64,000 nucleotides of DNA from Isoetes taiwanensis. Its lineage: Eukaryota > Streptophyta > Lycopodiopsida > Isoetales > Isoetaceae. Every line of letters starts with the position of its first letter. The stretch's first letter is position 1. Made by a program: the position numbers and the translations under genes. The stretch spans positions 6,388,001 through 6,452,000 of the forward strand of contig JAJEKV010000064.1 of the NCBI GenBank assembly GCA_021234155.1, written 5' to 3'. The notes under the pieces were generated by a model that saw only the letters and a list, made by a program, of their open reading frames with translations, was not told the DNA's origin and did no database searches. Shown here in pieces: positions 45,459 to 57,249 of this stretch.

Positions 45459-45899
45459 AGAGCTTCAACCGTCCAAGGCCGTGAGCTTACAAGGAACAGG
45501 TCCCCAAAGTAGTGGACAAAAGCAGCAGTACTATCAGGACACTCAGGAAATTTTGTTTGGGAGTTCAACTAGGGAAAAGCGGTATATTTTTTATTTCATA
45601 GGAAAGCTTGGCCAATATAAGCTTATACACTTAAGAAAAGCTTAGTGAATATAAGCTTACGTAATAACAATACACTTCAATAAAACACGGTGTACTAATA
45701 GATAACTAGCATGTCGAATTTTATTTTCCTAAGTTTTGCCTTGTTCTTTGGCCTTTTGAAGGCTAGCATTTGTCACATATAGATGAGAGGAAAAGCACGC
45801 GCAAGAAGCACGGGCCCTTCAAACACAAGGCATGTAACGCCCACGTAGCAGTGAGTCGTACACGGCCAGACTACTAAAAAAACAACTGACCACAAAAAA

Positions 45900-46730
45900 G
45901 CAGCGTGTTTCCAGCATGGAGACTCGCATCCAATAGTTAGAGGACGGCATTCGCCTAGTATACCTTGAAGGGTAGCAAGATAGAGCGCGACTTATGGATC
46001 TCCAGACCACCCTAAAAATCCTGTCTGCAAGAATGGATGTCATAGCTCAAGACAGGAAATATTTTGAGCAGGAGACTCGGACAGCTCTATCGCTACTCTA
46101 CACAGAAGCAGACCTGGCACGGCAAGACAGGCTCCAGCAAGAGCCCAGGTCTCAACTGCAGGGGGAAGGCCCAGGTCTCAGCTGCAGTGGCTGCTCCAGC
46201 TCATGTAGATGCCTCCCTCCCCAATGGCAACCATGGGCTTAGCACAATCAGCAAGCAGCTCCCAACAGGCAGCCAACAACAGGTGCAAGGATAGGGAACA
46301 TTGCCTCGCGGCTCAACGAGCAACATGAGCAGAGTCGCAGAAGACACAATGTGGTGGTTCGAGGCCTCCCGGTTGGGCGGGGCGGGGACGGGGAGGCATC
46401 TCATTGAGCGGCTCCACACAATGGTCCTGTCACACATAAGGTTCCATGCCCCCGTGCACATTGCCAGGGCTAGTCATCATGGTGTTCAGCACCCAGACCA
46501 CCCATGCAATATCAAATTTATAGTTGTCAATGCACTAGTAAGAGTCATTATACTGCGACAGAGGGATGAAACTGAAGGGCACCTGAATGTATGTCAATCA
46601 AGGACTCACCTTCAGCAACAGGAGCAATATAGAAGAAAGCTAGCCCGTGTACAAGAGCAACATCGAAGGCGGAACGACACTAGTCCAAAGCAAAGCACGA
46701 GCATTCAGACCAGCCAATGCTAAGGAGTAG
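45900..46730 (+). pseudogene. Gag-like retroelement fragment
   Basis: An open stretch with LMDLQTTLKILSARMDVIAQ, FEQETRTALSLLYTEADLA and RLQQEPRSQ looks like the N-terminal coiled-coil part of a plant retroelement gag. A Gln/Arg-rich frame follows to 46723. It lies downstream of the older gag piece that resumes at 45459, so it may belong to the same old element. No zinc knuckle or pol motif is visible. Confidence 0.35.
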
Positions 46731-46753
46731 ATAACGCCAGGCCGAGGGTAGCC

Positions 46754-46846
46754 ATCAAAAAATTTGAGGGCCATCAAAATGGCGAGGGTGTGCGCCAGAA
46801 GCATACGCCCAGAGCCATTTTGATGGCCCGGTAAATTTTTTGAAGT
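46754..46846. repeat. Hairpin (small inverted repeat)
   Basis: TCAAAAAATTTGAGGGCCAT continuing CAAAATGGC faces GCCATTTTGATGGCCCGGTA continuing AATTTTTTGA, with about 30 bp between. It may be a MITE-type remnant. ACACACCG-like and GTGTTA words flank it. Confidence 0.7.
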
Positions 46847-47129
46847 AACACCCGAGGGCCGTATGCTATCGCCTCTTTAACACACCGCCTCGAGTTTTGG
46901 GCCATCCGATCATTATCAAAATCGATCTGGATCCGTTCATTTCATAACATCCTAGGGTGTTATGGAGTAGCAGTGTGTTATAGCTCCAGTAACACACTGA
47001 TCAAGATTGATCTGAACCGTTGGATCACTATAAACTTGAGGGGCAGTGTGTTAAGGTTGGGGATGTAATTCATAGAGCTGCTAAAACCCCTCGGGGTGCT
47101 GCTGTCATGACTTACTAGGGCTCCCAGAG

Positions 47130-47620
47130 CCATTGCTATGCCATTGCTATGCTGATGCTACCGCGCCACTTCTACTCAGCATGCAACCGCCGCTTCTCCC
47201 GCTTCGCCAATTGCATGTCTTGACAACCCTCGGTGTGCTGCTGCTATTTCTGCTACTTTTGTTGCTCTTGCACAACATTGATGATGCCTCCCTTACTGAT
47301 GCTGCTAACCCGACCATTAAAGAGGGACAATGCTTGCATATGATTTCCTGGAACTGTAGGATATTCCCTTGGCAGAAGAAAGATAGTTTCAACTCCATCG
47401 CTGCAGATGTGGATCTCATCTTCCTTATGGAAACCTGGGAATCCATTAGACACAAAAGATACCTCACACACTGGCCCGGACTACGAAGGCTCCATAAATC
47501 CATGCATTCCATCATGACGATTGAGCATGATTGTATGCAAATAGATTCAAACCATGTGATCTTGCAAAGGAATTCATCTAACAAACAATTTGATACCAGA
47601 TCGGTAAGGAAAGAATGCTA
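47130..47620 (+). pseudogene. LINE endonuclease N-terminal fragment
   Basis: Within a 162-codon open frame, MISWNCRIFPWQKKDSFNSI and DVDLIFLMETWESI match the start of an APE-type (EEP) endonuclease: ISWNCRG near the start, then DIIFLxETW. Catalytic Asn (WNC) and Glu (MET) positions are present. No later endonuclease or RT motifs follow, so this is a scrap. The Leu-rich N-terminal part (about 47160-47280) could be read as a signal peptide, but is more likely chance. Confidence 0.45.
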
Positions 47621-49210
47621 ATAAAAAGTCTAAGCAATTTAGGGTTGTGGCCAATTTTCTTATGTTTCTGCAATTGCCATAATTTGGCTTGGTAACATAG
47701 TAAAGCAAGGGACAACATGGGTTGCCTATAAGGACCAACAAGTGTACAAGAAATTGAAGCTAAGTCTTCAAAGAAAGAGAGACAACCAACTTAATATCTT
47801 TGAATGCTATGATAATAACAAACTCATCAAAACTTACGATTGCAATTAGGACTTTGGAACTTCTTTTTTGATGTTTTAACGTGGCCATAGATCCAACTAA
47901 ATTTCTATTCATTGTTTGTTGATTGTCGGAACTTTATTTTTATTTTCCAAGAAATATCCTCTTAGACCTGTCCAGCAATTATCTATACTCAAACAATTCT
48001 ACATCTAGCTTACATATTTTTGCATTAGCACTTTGGAACTCCTTTGTCTCATGTCTTAAATATGTCTCACATTGGCTAGGTCCAGCTAAATTTCTTATCA
48101 GCTTGTTCCATCTCTGTTTGATCGCCAACTCTGTTACCAAGAAATGTCCTGTTTAGACCTGTCCAGCAATCATCTGTGCTCATACCATGTGAAATATAAT
48201 GTGCACAGGAATGTGAAATATAATGTGCTTTTTTGGGCTAAATTAAAGCAATTGTGGACTAATTAATTATAATCCAAAAACAATAGGACAAGTGTTCGAA
48301 GCAATTTGGCCTGACAAGCATCTCACAACGGTTTAATTCTTCGTGCCTTTGCTGATGCAAAAAATATCAAACAATCTAAGACCTAGACCAAGTTATATAT
48401 CAGGCATTTATCTACATTCGTATATGTGGCCCCAATATCAAACAATCTAAGACCTAGACCAAGTTATATGTCAAGCATTTATCTACATTTGTATATATGG
48501 CCACAGGGCTTAGACATTCTCGGTACGACTTGTTGTCTAACTGCAGGTAGAACTAGAAATCAAGAGGCATTTCATTTTGCTGGTCTAGAACGAACATACA
48601 CTGGCATATATCCACGAGTGCGTGCCCAATGTACTTTAGAGCCATAGAATCAAATGCAGAATGCCAAAAGCGCTATGATGGATGCCCTGCTCTTGAGCTC
48701 TTCTTCATATTTGGGTATAGTCATTGTATGCTTCCACTTGTAATAAGATTTCACATTCTCGATGATCATTCCCCACCCCCCAACCATAAACAAGGATAGG
48801 AAGTCCACAACCATCCCTAAAATTATTTTGGAGAGCACTTCTTTAATGTACCAGTTTACATAAACGATGGCTGAAGATCAACAAATGTCCCACACTACAA
48901 CATATGGACATATTGCGCCATGGATTCAGATTATGTGTTGACTAAAAGGTTAGCAAGCAGATGCTCATGGACATATATGAAAGTCCAGATTAGACTTGAG
49001 TTCTATCCTCCAAATTCAATAGATTATTTAGGGAGTCAGCCAAATGATTGGCCGAATATCTGAAGACACCAGATACATAACTGCGTGATTGTCACAGAAT
49101 AGGCAGCTCTTTGCCATGTACAGACTGCAGATTACAGCATAACCTTGGGCTATATTGAGGCGCTTGCCTATGCCATGGTAGACCACCTTGAACATTCCAA
49201 ACAAAATTGT
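47621..49210. other. Intergenic DNA with direct repeats, no supported gene
   Basis: A 66-bp tandem duplication at 48364-48497 (CCAATATCAAACAATCTAAG, CCTAGACCAAGTTATAT). Two related stretches at 47930-48000 and 48120-48185 share GACCTGTCCAGCAAT. Nothing coding is recognised. Confidence 0.55.
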
Positions 49211-49270
49211 GACCTTACTATATTGAGCTCTTGCCTGTTAAATCATGCAAGAGCTCAATATAGTAAGGTC
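49211..49270. repeat. Perfect 24-bp inverted repeat with 12-nt loop
   Basis: 49211-49234 (GACCTTACTATATTGAGCTC then TTGC) is the exact reverse complement of 49247-49270. The loop is CTGTTAAATCAT. Pairing stops sharply at both outer ends. It lies about 93 bp beyond the PPR stop codon, so probably in that gene's 3' UTR. Confidence 0.9.
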
Positions 49271-49362
49271 AAAGTGAGCGTGGCAGTATTGTTATTCCAC
49301 ACATTTCGGCAGAATAAATAATCTTGTTCCAGTTGAAAACCCTTGCCTCATTCCTCAATGTG

Positions 49363-51264
49363 TCAAAAGTAATCCCCACAAGAACAGACTCCATTCTGGA
49401 AGCGATGTATGCGGTATGCATCCCGTATTATAATCTCTCGATGTTCGATCTGCGAGATCACCTTACCTGCATTATGACAGTCAGTGCACACTCTAAGGTT
49501 CTTTGAGACTCGAATAGTTGTACCAGGGGATGTGCTAATAAGGCCAAAAACTATGGCAAGCTTCTCACAGTGTCCACACAATGCATCTTCTTTCTCTTCG
49601 TCAGACATTTCCTGGAAAACTGAGCTGATTCTTGGTGCATACCCTACCTCTTTCATATGACTCTTTAATTTCCTGAGTGTTGCATAAATTTCTCCACTTT
49701 GAGGGTGGCTTTTATCTCCAACAACAAACTCATGTACCTTATTATTAACCTCAATCCATGCCTTTGCCGGTTTCTTCCAAGCACCTGCATGGTGCCTAAG
49801 GTCTTCTATGTTTGCAGCATCCTTCGACATGCCGGCATCAGAATATATGCCTGTCATAAGAACATGTCCGCCCCCACACTGGGGATCTAACTGGGTAACC
49901 TGATCAAAGCATTGTCTTCCTAGCTCCACATTGCCATATATTTTGCAGGCAGCAAGCAGAGATGTCCATGCAATAATATCCGGTTCAATCATTTGGAGAA
50001 AGTTCTCTGCTTCATTTAAATGTCCTGCACGGCCAAGCAAATCCACCATGCAATGGTAGTGGCGAGCATCTGGGATAATGTTATGGTGCTCCCTCATGGA
50101 CAAAAAGTAATTCCGACCCTCATCAACAAGGCCTGCTTGACCACATGCAGAAAGAATAGTGGTAAATGTCACGTCATTTGGCTTGATGCCTTCTCGACAC
50201 ATGTTTTTAAAACACTGAATGGCAAGTTCAAAGTTGCCACACTGTGCATAGCTTGCAATCATTGAGCTCCATATAATGCAATCTTTGTCTAACACTTTTT
50301 CAAAAACACTGCATGCCTCATTCAAGCTTCCACATTTTGCATACATATCCACCAGGGCACTTCCAATGATGGCATCTGAGTGAATCCTACAGGCAACAAT
50401 CTGCTTATGGATGAGCCTGCCTTGATCGATAGCCCCAATGCTGCCACATGCTTTCAACGCACTTGAGAATGTGACTCTATCTGACTTCATGCCTGCATTT
50501 TGCATTTTTTCAAAGCATTCAAAAGCAGAAAATGGTTCATTATTCTGGATATAACCTACAACCATAGCTGTCCATGAAACCAAATCTCGATTTGGCAGTA
50601 TGTTGAAAAGATTGCATGCCTCGTCCATGTTCCCACATTTTACATATCCAGATATCATAGCATTCCATAAGACAACATTGTCCTTTTGCAAAGTATCAAA
50701 CACTTTACGTGCCTCATCCAAGCTGCCACATTTGGAATACATGTCAATTAGAGTACTTCCGACGAATTCATCCAGCTGAAGACCATGCTTCATGATTTCA
50801 TTATGGATGCATCTTCCTTGGTTCACATCTAAGGAGCCAATACATGCTTTCAAACCAGCAAGATAGACATGTTTGTCACTCTTCACACCTGACATTACCA
50901 TTCTCTCAAATAAGTGTAAAACTGTCTCATGTGTACCAGAAAGGACATGGGCTCCTAAAATTGCACTCCAGGTAAAACGACTTGGTTTAGGAACCTTGCT
51001 AAATGCTTCATTCGATTCCATCAAGCTCCCACAAGAGGCAAACTGGCGAATCAGATGGTCATTCAAAATGGCCACCGATTCCCCTCCACTGTGACCCACC
51101 AAGGACTGCAATCTCCTACAGCATCCCAGATCTTGTTGTGTTCCAAATCCTTGCAGCAGAAAATAAACATGTTTTCTAGGCATGGGTATGCCCTGCTGTC
51201 CCATAACTTCTGCACATCTGAGTGCATCGTCTAAGTTTTGATTTGGCAAAGACCTGAAGACCAA
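49363..51264 (-). CDS. Pentatricopeptide repeat protein, PLS class with E and DYW domains
   Basis: An organelle RNA-editing type PPR protein, about 633 residues in one large exon. Tandem PPR motifs fill residues about 25-440 (FVGSTLIDMYSKCGSLDEAR, VVLWNAMISGYVKCGNMDEA, IIGSALVDMYAKCGSLNEAC). The E region follows (AWTSLLAACKIYGNVELGR, KAWIEVNNKVHEFVVGDKSH). The DYW deaminase has HCEKLAIVFGL (His-x-Glu; usually HSEK), CTDCHNAGKVIS (CX2C) and the end CSCGDYF. DYW domains convert C to U. The final Trp is replaced by Phe. The first codon of this frame (51264) is TTG, just after an acceptor-like TTGGTAG and an in-frame TAG. The true start is either Met at 51204 or in an upstream exon. No lesions are seen. 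A targeting peptide would have to come from the missing exon. Confidence 0.9.
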   Translation of the reverse strand: MVFRSLPNQNLDDALRCAEVMGQQGIPMPRKHVYFLLQGFGTQQDLGCCRRLQSLVGHSGGESVAILNDHLIRQFASCGSLMESNEAFSKVPKPSRFTWSAILGAHVLSGTHETVLHLFERMVMSGVKSDKHVYLAGLKACIGSLDVNQGRCIHNEIMKHGLQLDEFVGSTLIDMYSKCGSLDEARKVFDTLQKDNVVLWNAMISGYVKCGNMDEACNLFNILPNRDLVSWTAMVVGYIQNNEPFSAFECFEKMQNAGMKSDRVTFSSALKACGSIGAIDQGRLIHKQIVACRIHSDAIIGSALVDMYAKCGSLNEACSVFEKVLDKDCIIWSSMIASYAQCGNFELAIQCFKNMCREGIKPNDVTFTTILSACGQAGLVDEGRNYFLSMREHHNIIPDARHYHCMVDLLGRAGHLNEAENFLQMIEPDIIAWTSLLAACKIYGNVELGRQCFDQVTQLDPQCGGGHVLMTGIYSDAGMSKDAANIEDLRHHAGAWKKPAKAWIEVNNKVHEFVVGDKSHPQSGEIYATLRKLKSHMKEVGYAPRISSVFQEMSDEEKEDALCGHCEKLAIVFGLISTSPGTTIRVSKNLRVCTDCHNAGKVISQIEHREIIIRDAYRIHRFQNGVCSCGDYF

Positions 51265-51539
51265 AACAGCCTCAACCTACCAAGCAAGGAGAATTACATT
51301 AAAGAAAAGACACTGATATATAAATTCTTACCTCACTGACAACTGAGCCAAAACATTTTGTCCTGAAAGGTATCTTCGAGCTGTCTGATGTTTACCACCT
51401 CATATGAATAAAAGTTCACTTGGAAAGAAAAACGACAGAAATCAGAATGTGGTCTTACAGTATGCGGTCCTCTAACAATCATGGTCAGATGCCATGATCT
51501 TCTTCCTTGCCATACGCCTCGCTTGCTCATGGGTCAGGC

Positions 51540-52052
51540 AGAAAAGTATAATTTTGTTGGTTCATTTCCTAGATGGTGATAACTCTGTCTCTGCTGCTGA
51601 TCCGAGAGGGTTGGATTCATCACCCTTACAAAATTATTCAGAGGGATTGTCGACCATGTTTGATAATGAATTAGGGTTTCTACACGACGACAAAAAAAAC
51701 AAAAAGCAAAATTTATCCAAAGCAAAACTTATTCAAACTGTAAGCCTTAGCAATGGATGAAGACCTAATATATTGCAGCTAAATAAGAGCTACGCAATGC
51801 ATTGGGTCACCCACTGGCTACCATTGTGGAAGACATGGTGGGGTGGGAAGTCCCACCAACCTTATTTTCAAAAAAAGGCAACAGGCATTAGAGCAAGCTT
51901 GGAGCTGAGGTGGAAGATGCTTATGATGTTGTGCTCTCTATATTTTTACCCCTTTGAGAGAATGCCATATGGGACTTGGTCGTCTCAATAAGTATGGCAT
52001 TCCTAGTTGTAATTTATATCAGAAGAAGCAACATGGAGAAGATTAAAGTATA
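51540..52052. other. PPR upstream flank, no supported gene
   Basis: It holds the likely 5' region of the PPR gene and short unrelated open frames. It ends at the Helitron border. Confidence 0.45.
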
Positions 52053-52081
52053 CTAGTAATGGTGCCCAGCGTTGCTGGGTG
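52053..52081 (-). mobile_element. Helitron 3' end (minus orientation)
   Basis: On the minus strand: GCACCCAGCAACGCTGGGC (hairpin), ACCATTA, CTAG, then T of the target. A hairpin a few bases before CTRR and insertion between A and T is the standard Helitron 3' end. The body extends to higher coordinates and includes a pyrimidine-rich stretch (52130-52230, plus strand). I could not place the 5' TC end. Confidence 0.75.
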
Positions 52082-55000
52082 CAAGCTGAGAGCTTGTAAA
52101 TGCTTTGAACTGTAGTGAGAAAAGCCCTATCCCTATTCCTTTCTCTTTCCCTTTTGCTTTATCTCGCATTTCACTTTTTTTTATTTTCTCTACACTTTTT
52201 TTTCTTTTCTTTTTTGTCTCGTCAATTACTTACGGATCACATCAACCAATCAAGTTATGGAAAATTCACATGCAACTTTTTAAGGTCCATCTTGAGATTG
52301 CCATTTCTAGTACTGGGAAAGGGCAGAATGATCAAAACATGAGCTAACGATTACGCGAGGAAATTTGCACAGGAAAACCCCCTAAACTTTTTACATAAGT
52401 AGATAAACCACAAAAAGACCATTATGGTAGTTTTATGTGGTTTCATGGAACATTCGCCACCTTTAGTCGTCACAAACATTTTTCCGTACACCACACCATC
52501 ACCTTCACTATCCAATTTCACCATGCAAAGCCCACGTCATATCATGCTTTACGTGCACGATAAATGCACTATCAAATCAAAGAGATGCCAAGCATGAGCC
52601 TGCTAAATTGACTTTGGCCAATTACACTCTTGAACCCATGGAATATTGAACCCATGAAATATTGAAAGCATGGGAATGGTAATTAAGAAACGTGGAATAG
52701 GGTATCAACAAAACCTTTTTGATAAATAAAACAGGAATAACATAAGAGTACTTTGAGAAAATTGGAGCAAATTGTGTTAAAATAGAGATGACATTTCCGA
52801 TTCATATTATGTCAATACACATTATGTCAACTTGTAGATTCCAACTAAGAGACACAGTTCAGATGCAAACATATGGCAAATTGTCTTTCGCACAGTATTG
52901 AAATACTATTGTGATCCCTTGGTTTTATAAATTAAAGCGCATTGCATTCTTTAGTCGCTCTTGTCCATTTTGCAGCTCTTATCCTTGTTTGGCCTGTTCA
53001 ATGATCCCAGGCAGTCCATTATGTGCCGCAATAATTGCTGCTCAGGCTTAATACTGTTCATCAGTATGGCTTTATACTTGCGCCAAGTTCAAATTGGATA
53101 GACTGAAAACACCAACATGTTGAAATGATAATATTTGTATTTGACAAATGATAGGTCAGCTTCTAGGAATGTGAGACCTGCAAGTAGCAAAATAGGCCAT
53201 ACAGTCTGAACCACTGAAATGGCTTTTGGACACTTAATATGACCTACATATCACAACGTACAATCACATACTTCTTCATGTATGTCCAACCAGAAGCGAA
53301 CAGATCTTAACAGCTTCTAAATCAAGACCCAGAACAAACAGAATTTAACTTGAAAGTGTTTCTATTCCTGAAATTCTATCCTATTGCAACTTCAATGCAT
53401 AAATGTAACAGAAGAAAATATAAAAAGAGACGCCATTCTTCTTTAATTCTATAAACATACTACATTTGAGACTGGGGTAGAATATCCTTTTCCATCTCTA
53501 CATCTGCAAAAATGCCAAGCAAATGCAAACAAATGGCAGTTTATAGAAAAAAGCTCCGTATAACTATAAGCTACAAAAAGATTTTAACAAACATGAATAT
53601 GATAAATATACAAACATCATACTACTACGCCATCAGAAACAAAAATACACTTGAGAGAGAACTTTAAGAATCAGATCTTTTACCAGGCTTTGTTTGGTCA
53701 TCAGAAAAACAAAAATACACTTGAGAGAGAACTGTAAGAATCAGGTCTTTTACCAGGCTTTGTTTGGTCTAACAACAAAGATTCCACAAATGAATACCAT
53801 CTTCATAAGAAGAAAGCATTTGTTTGCAAATATGTTGGCATGGGTTATTCTGCATGAAGCACTTTTACATTCTTTCAATCCTACTACAGAGCTTGTCATG
53901 AACTTGCTTTTTATCTTGAAATGCAATTTATGAGATCCCAGATGCATCATGAACAAAAATAAGTACATGCACTTATTTGACACCACAAAATACATAATAA
54001 ACCCATCATAGATAACAGATAATCTATTCTGTTTTCTGCTTTCTCTGACATTTAGAAAGAGTGAAGTCTCATACCTGTATCAGACCCTTATTGAATGCCT
54101 TGGCAGAAAAACATCACGCAAGACTAAAGAGCATGAACCCTGGGTAGCTATTTTCATAGCAGCAAATATTGTCGTGGAAGGAATTGAACATGAAGGGAAT
54201 TGAACCCTGAAAACCATCAAGCAAAAATTGCCTTTGAGGCAAAGGTGCATCAACATTTGGATGCTCTCAAGCAAACCTTTGATTTACAAATGATAATAGC
54301 CACTACACGAAACTGTTAATATGCCCGGTTTGTTTATTTGGTGGGGCAATTTATTTATTTCTTCATTCTTAATGGCCAGAAAACCTCGGCAAAAACCCAT
54401 GACAGTAAGCAAAATCGAGATGCATTCCATGCATGCATAATAAAAAGCAAGGACATTATAGTTCAAGCTTTAATTTGGCAAGAAGCTCTTTAGAAGATCT
54501 AAGGCTCAACCTGCAAATGTGTGCAAATAGTGCGAAATGGGTACCTTTGATATGAACTCTGAAAGGTTCTACAGAAGAGCTCAAATGAGTCTGTTGCAGG
54601 TAGACAATTAGCTATCATAGTTAGCAAATCTACAAAATGCTTGATGGATCAGAGCTCTGAAGCAGTAAGTAACTACTAACATATCTATGTGTATTGCAGA
54701 CACCGAGTTAAATTTTAGACTTTACGCAAGTTGCTGTTGTAAAACTCACCTGTTGTATTGTCATGCAACAGACCTTGATGCAGGTCCTCTACCAATAAAA
54801 TTGTTTAAAACACATGGTAGTAAAAGAATGGTGTCACTATGTTGATGTTGCTGATGCTGTGATCCAATACAATCTGCATGCCATGGGTTGGATCTCGTTG
54901 ATATTCATCTGCTTGTTGAAGCGCCCATGAGTCTCGGACTGCATTAAAAGAGGACATGCTGCAACAAATAAAATAGAGCTTACAAATCTTGTAACAAAGT

Positions 55001-55957
55001 ATCAAATAAAGGAGATATAGAGCAACCTATGATTCTCTATGATCTTTTGCTTTTTTATGATATGCATGCCCAAATTTAAAAGGAAACGAACCGAAAGGAA
55101 GTGCCCAGACACACAAAGGCAAGCTAGGTGCTTCATACCTAGAGCCTTAGGCAATATTATCACAAAAGAAAAAAAAGGTCTGCATCTTGAAGATTTGCCA
55201 CCGCCAATCTTGCAAGATCTAAACCACCTATATGAAATAAGCAGCATAAAAAATGATACAGACAACATAAGGATCTTGAAAAGCTCCAAAACATCCAAAC
55301 TCCAACCACCAAATGCCTATCTAGATAGGATGCAGATGACGTTTTGCAAGATCTGCCTAATCTTAAAACAAAAGAATGCTCTTTAAAACAACGTTTGAAT
55401 GATAAAGATCTTTACCATAACATTAAACCTTCATAGGAAAACAGCAAGTTCGCCCACCTACTTACAGATCAGAGAAAAATATCTCTTCTTTCAATGACCA
55501 CTTAAAATGGTGGCTTACCCTGTCATCCAAGCAGCAAAAAAATAAGTCCAATGCTATTCACAGTTGAGACAAACGTGCTTTGCTTACTGGACTTACGATT
55601 TTCCTTTGAAACGACAGAATGATTTTAGAAAGTTTAAGACATGGCCGAACTCCAGTATCCACCAAAAGAATAGGTAATCTTCTAATATAATCTATCCATC
55701 CATCTCTCCAGGAGCAAAGCAACCAAACAAAGCATAAAGGCTAGAACAAGAAATAGACATAGCCGAACTCCAGTATCCACCGAAAGAATAGGTAACCCAG
55801 AGATTGTTCCAGAAGATGCGTTATGGAGGAGGAGAGCTAGTAGCTCGAAGGTGTTACTGCCGCCCTAGCTCGAAGGTGCTACTGCCGCCCTCGCTAACCC
55901 TAGCAAAAAAAAAAAACCATGTTATTTTAAAGAATCTTACGTGGCATCATCTCTTCC
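52082..55957. other. Helitron body and intergenic DNA, no supported gene
   Basis: Mostly AT-rich. A 65-bp tandem duplication lies at 53634-53767 (ACACTTGAGAGAGAACT, TTTTACCAGGCTTTGTTTGG). A direct repeat with GCCGAACTCCAGTATCCACC occurs near 55644 and 55758. A 28-bp duplication with AGCTCGAAGGTG, CTACTGCCGCCCT lies at 55830-55890. Open frames here have no motif I recognise. Confidence 0.5.
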
Positions 55958-57249
55958 AATATGTAGAATAATAACAGGGGGTTTTCTTTGTGTTTTTATA
56001 TGCTTTTCACAAAGGTTTTCCTAAGATTTCATGGCGTATTCGAATGGATATACTAATGCGTACATCTAGAGTGCACCATTTCTTAGTCGTTGATTTAGTT
56101 TTTTTTTTTTTCAATGGTCCAACATCCAAGGGCTCACAACAAAAGCCCTCTTTTGATTTTAGGGGCTCAACATGCAAGCCTCCTGTGATTTGCATTTTAG
56201 GGCATTTCGCTAAGGCTAAAACCTTACGCTTTTCTGGCTTTGCAAAAAGCTTTGCAAAATCGGCAATAAATTTAAGTTCACATTTGAATTGATTTGCATG
56301 TAGCAAGTAGGGGTAGAGCAACTCGTGCTTGGGGATTGCAAACTTTAGGGCTTTAGGGTTTGTGTAGGATCCAACAGGGTTCGCTTGGGTGGTCTTCCTA
56401 TACTTTCTATTGTTCATAGTGGGCGGAATGGGCATACAGATCACGGAAAGCAAGGCAAGCGTGCAAAAGTTGATTCGAATGACATCCTGTAAAATCGCAT
56501 ACGTAGGTAAAGATATTGCTCGCGATTTCGGCATGAGACGGTGGAATTGCACATAGGTAACTCAGTCAGCTTTGTTGCAATTCGTTTTTGGATTGGTTGT
56601 TTGTATAAGGAATTGGAATTGAAAAGGTCTTTAGATTCCGGAAAAGTTGGATCCGAGCTTCAGCAAACCTGGATACCCTTCCATTCTAAGGTGGGATTTG
56701 GCAAAAGATAGCAAAGGCAGGGACGGATCTTTGCTTACTTGCTGATTTATTGTTGCTAAATCCCTAGAAAGTATCCTGTTGTTCAAGTGCGCGCCATGGC
56801 TTGTCATCCTATGCGACCAACGATTCCTTCAAGTCCAATCTCTTGAATAATGCCTTAAAATCGTTCTTAATCCCTTCTCCGTTGGCTTAGCTTGTTTATT
56901 TTTCTTCCAGGAAGTTATGAATCTGCTATGGCGGCCAAATCCTTTGTTTTCGGATCGGATGGGTTCCAAACCTAGCTTCAATGTCATGCGTGAGTCATAT
57001 CTTAAAATCCGACCTTAAGTTCTGCGATTCCGGCGGTTCCGGCCCTTTCCTGCTAAGATCCGGCCATGTTTGCTTTAATCCACTCGCTTTTCTTGTGACT
57101 AAAAGCCTCTCTTACTCCCCTTTTAAACTATCTATATCGTTCTTTATTTATATTTTGCCATTTATATCGTTCTTCATTTTCGCCAGACTTAGGTCAAGGC
57201 GAGATCCTTCTCTCGCTGTTTATGCTCGGATTGCCTTTGCGGGTGCTTT

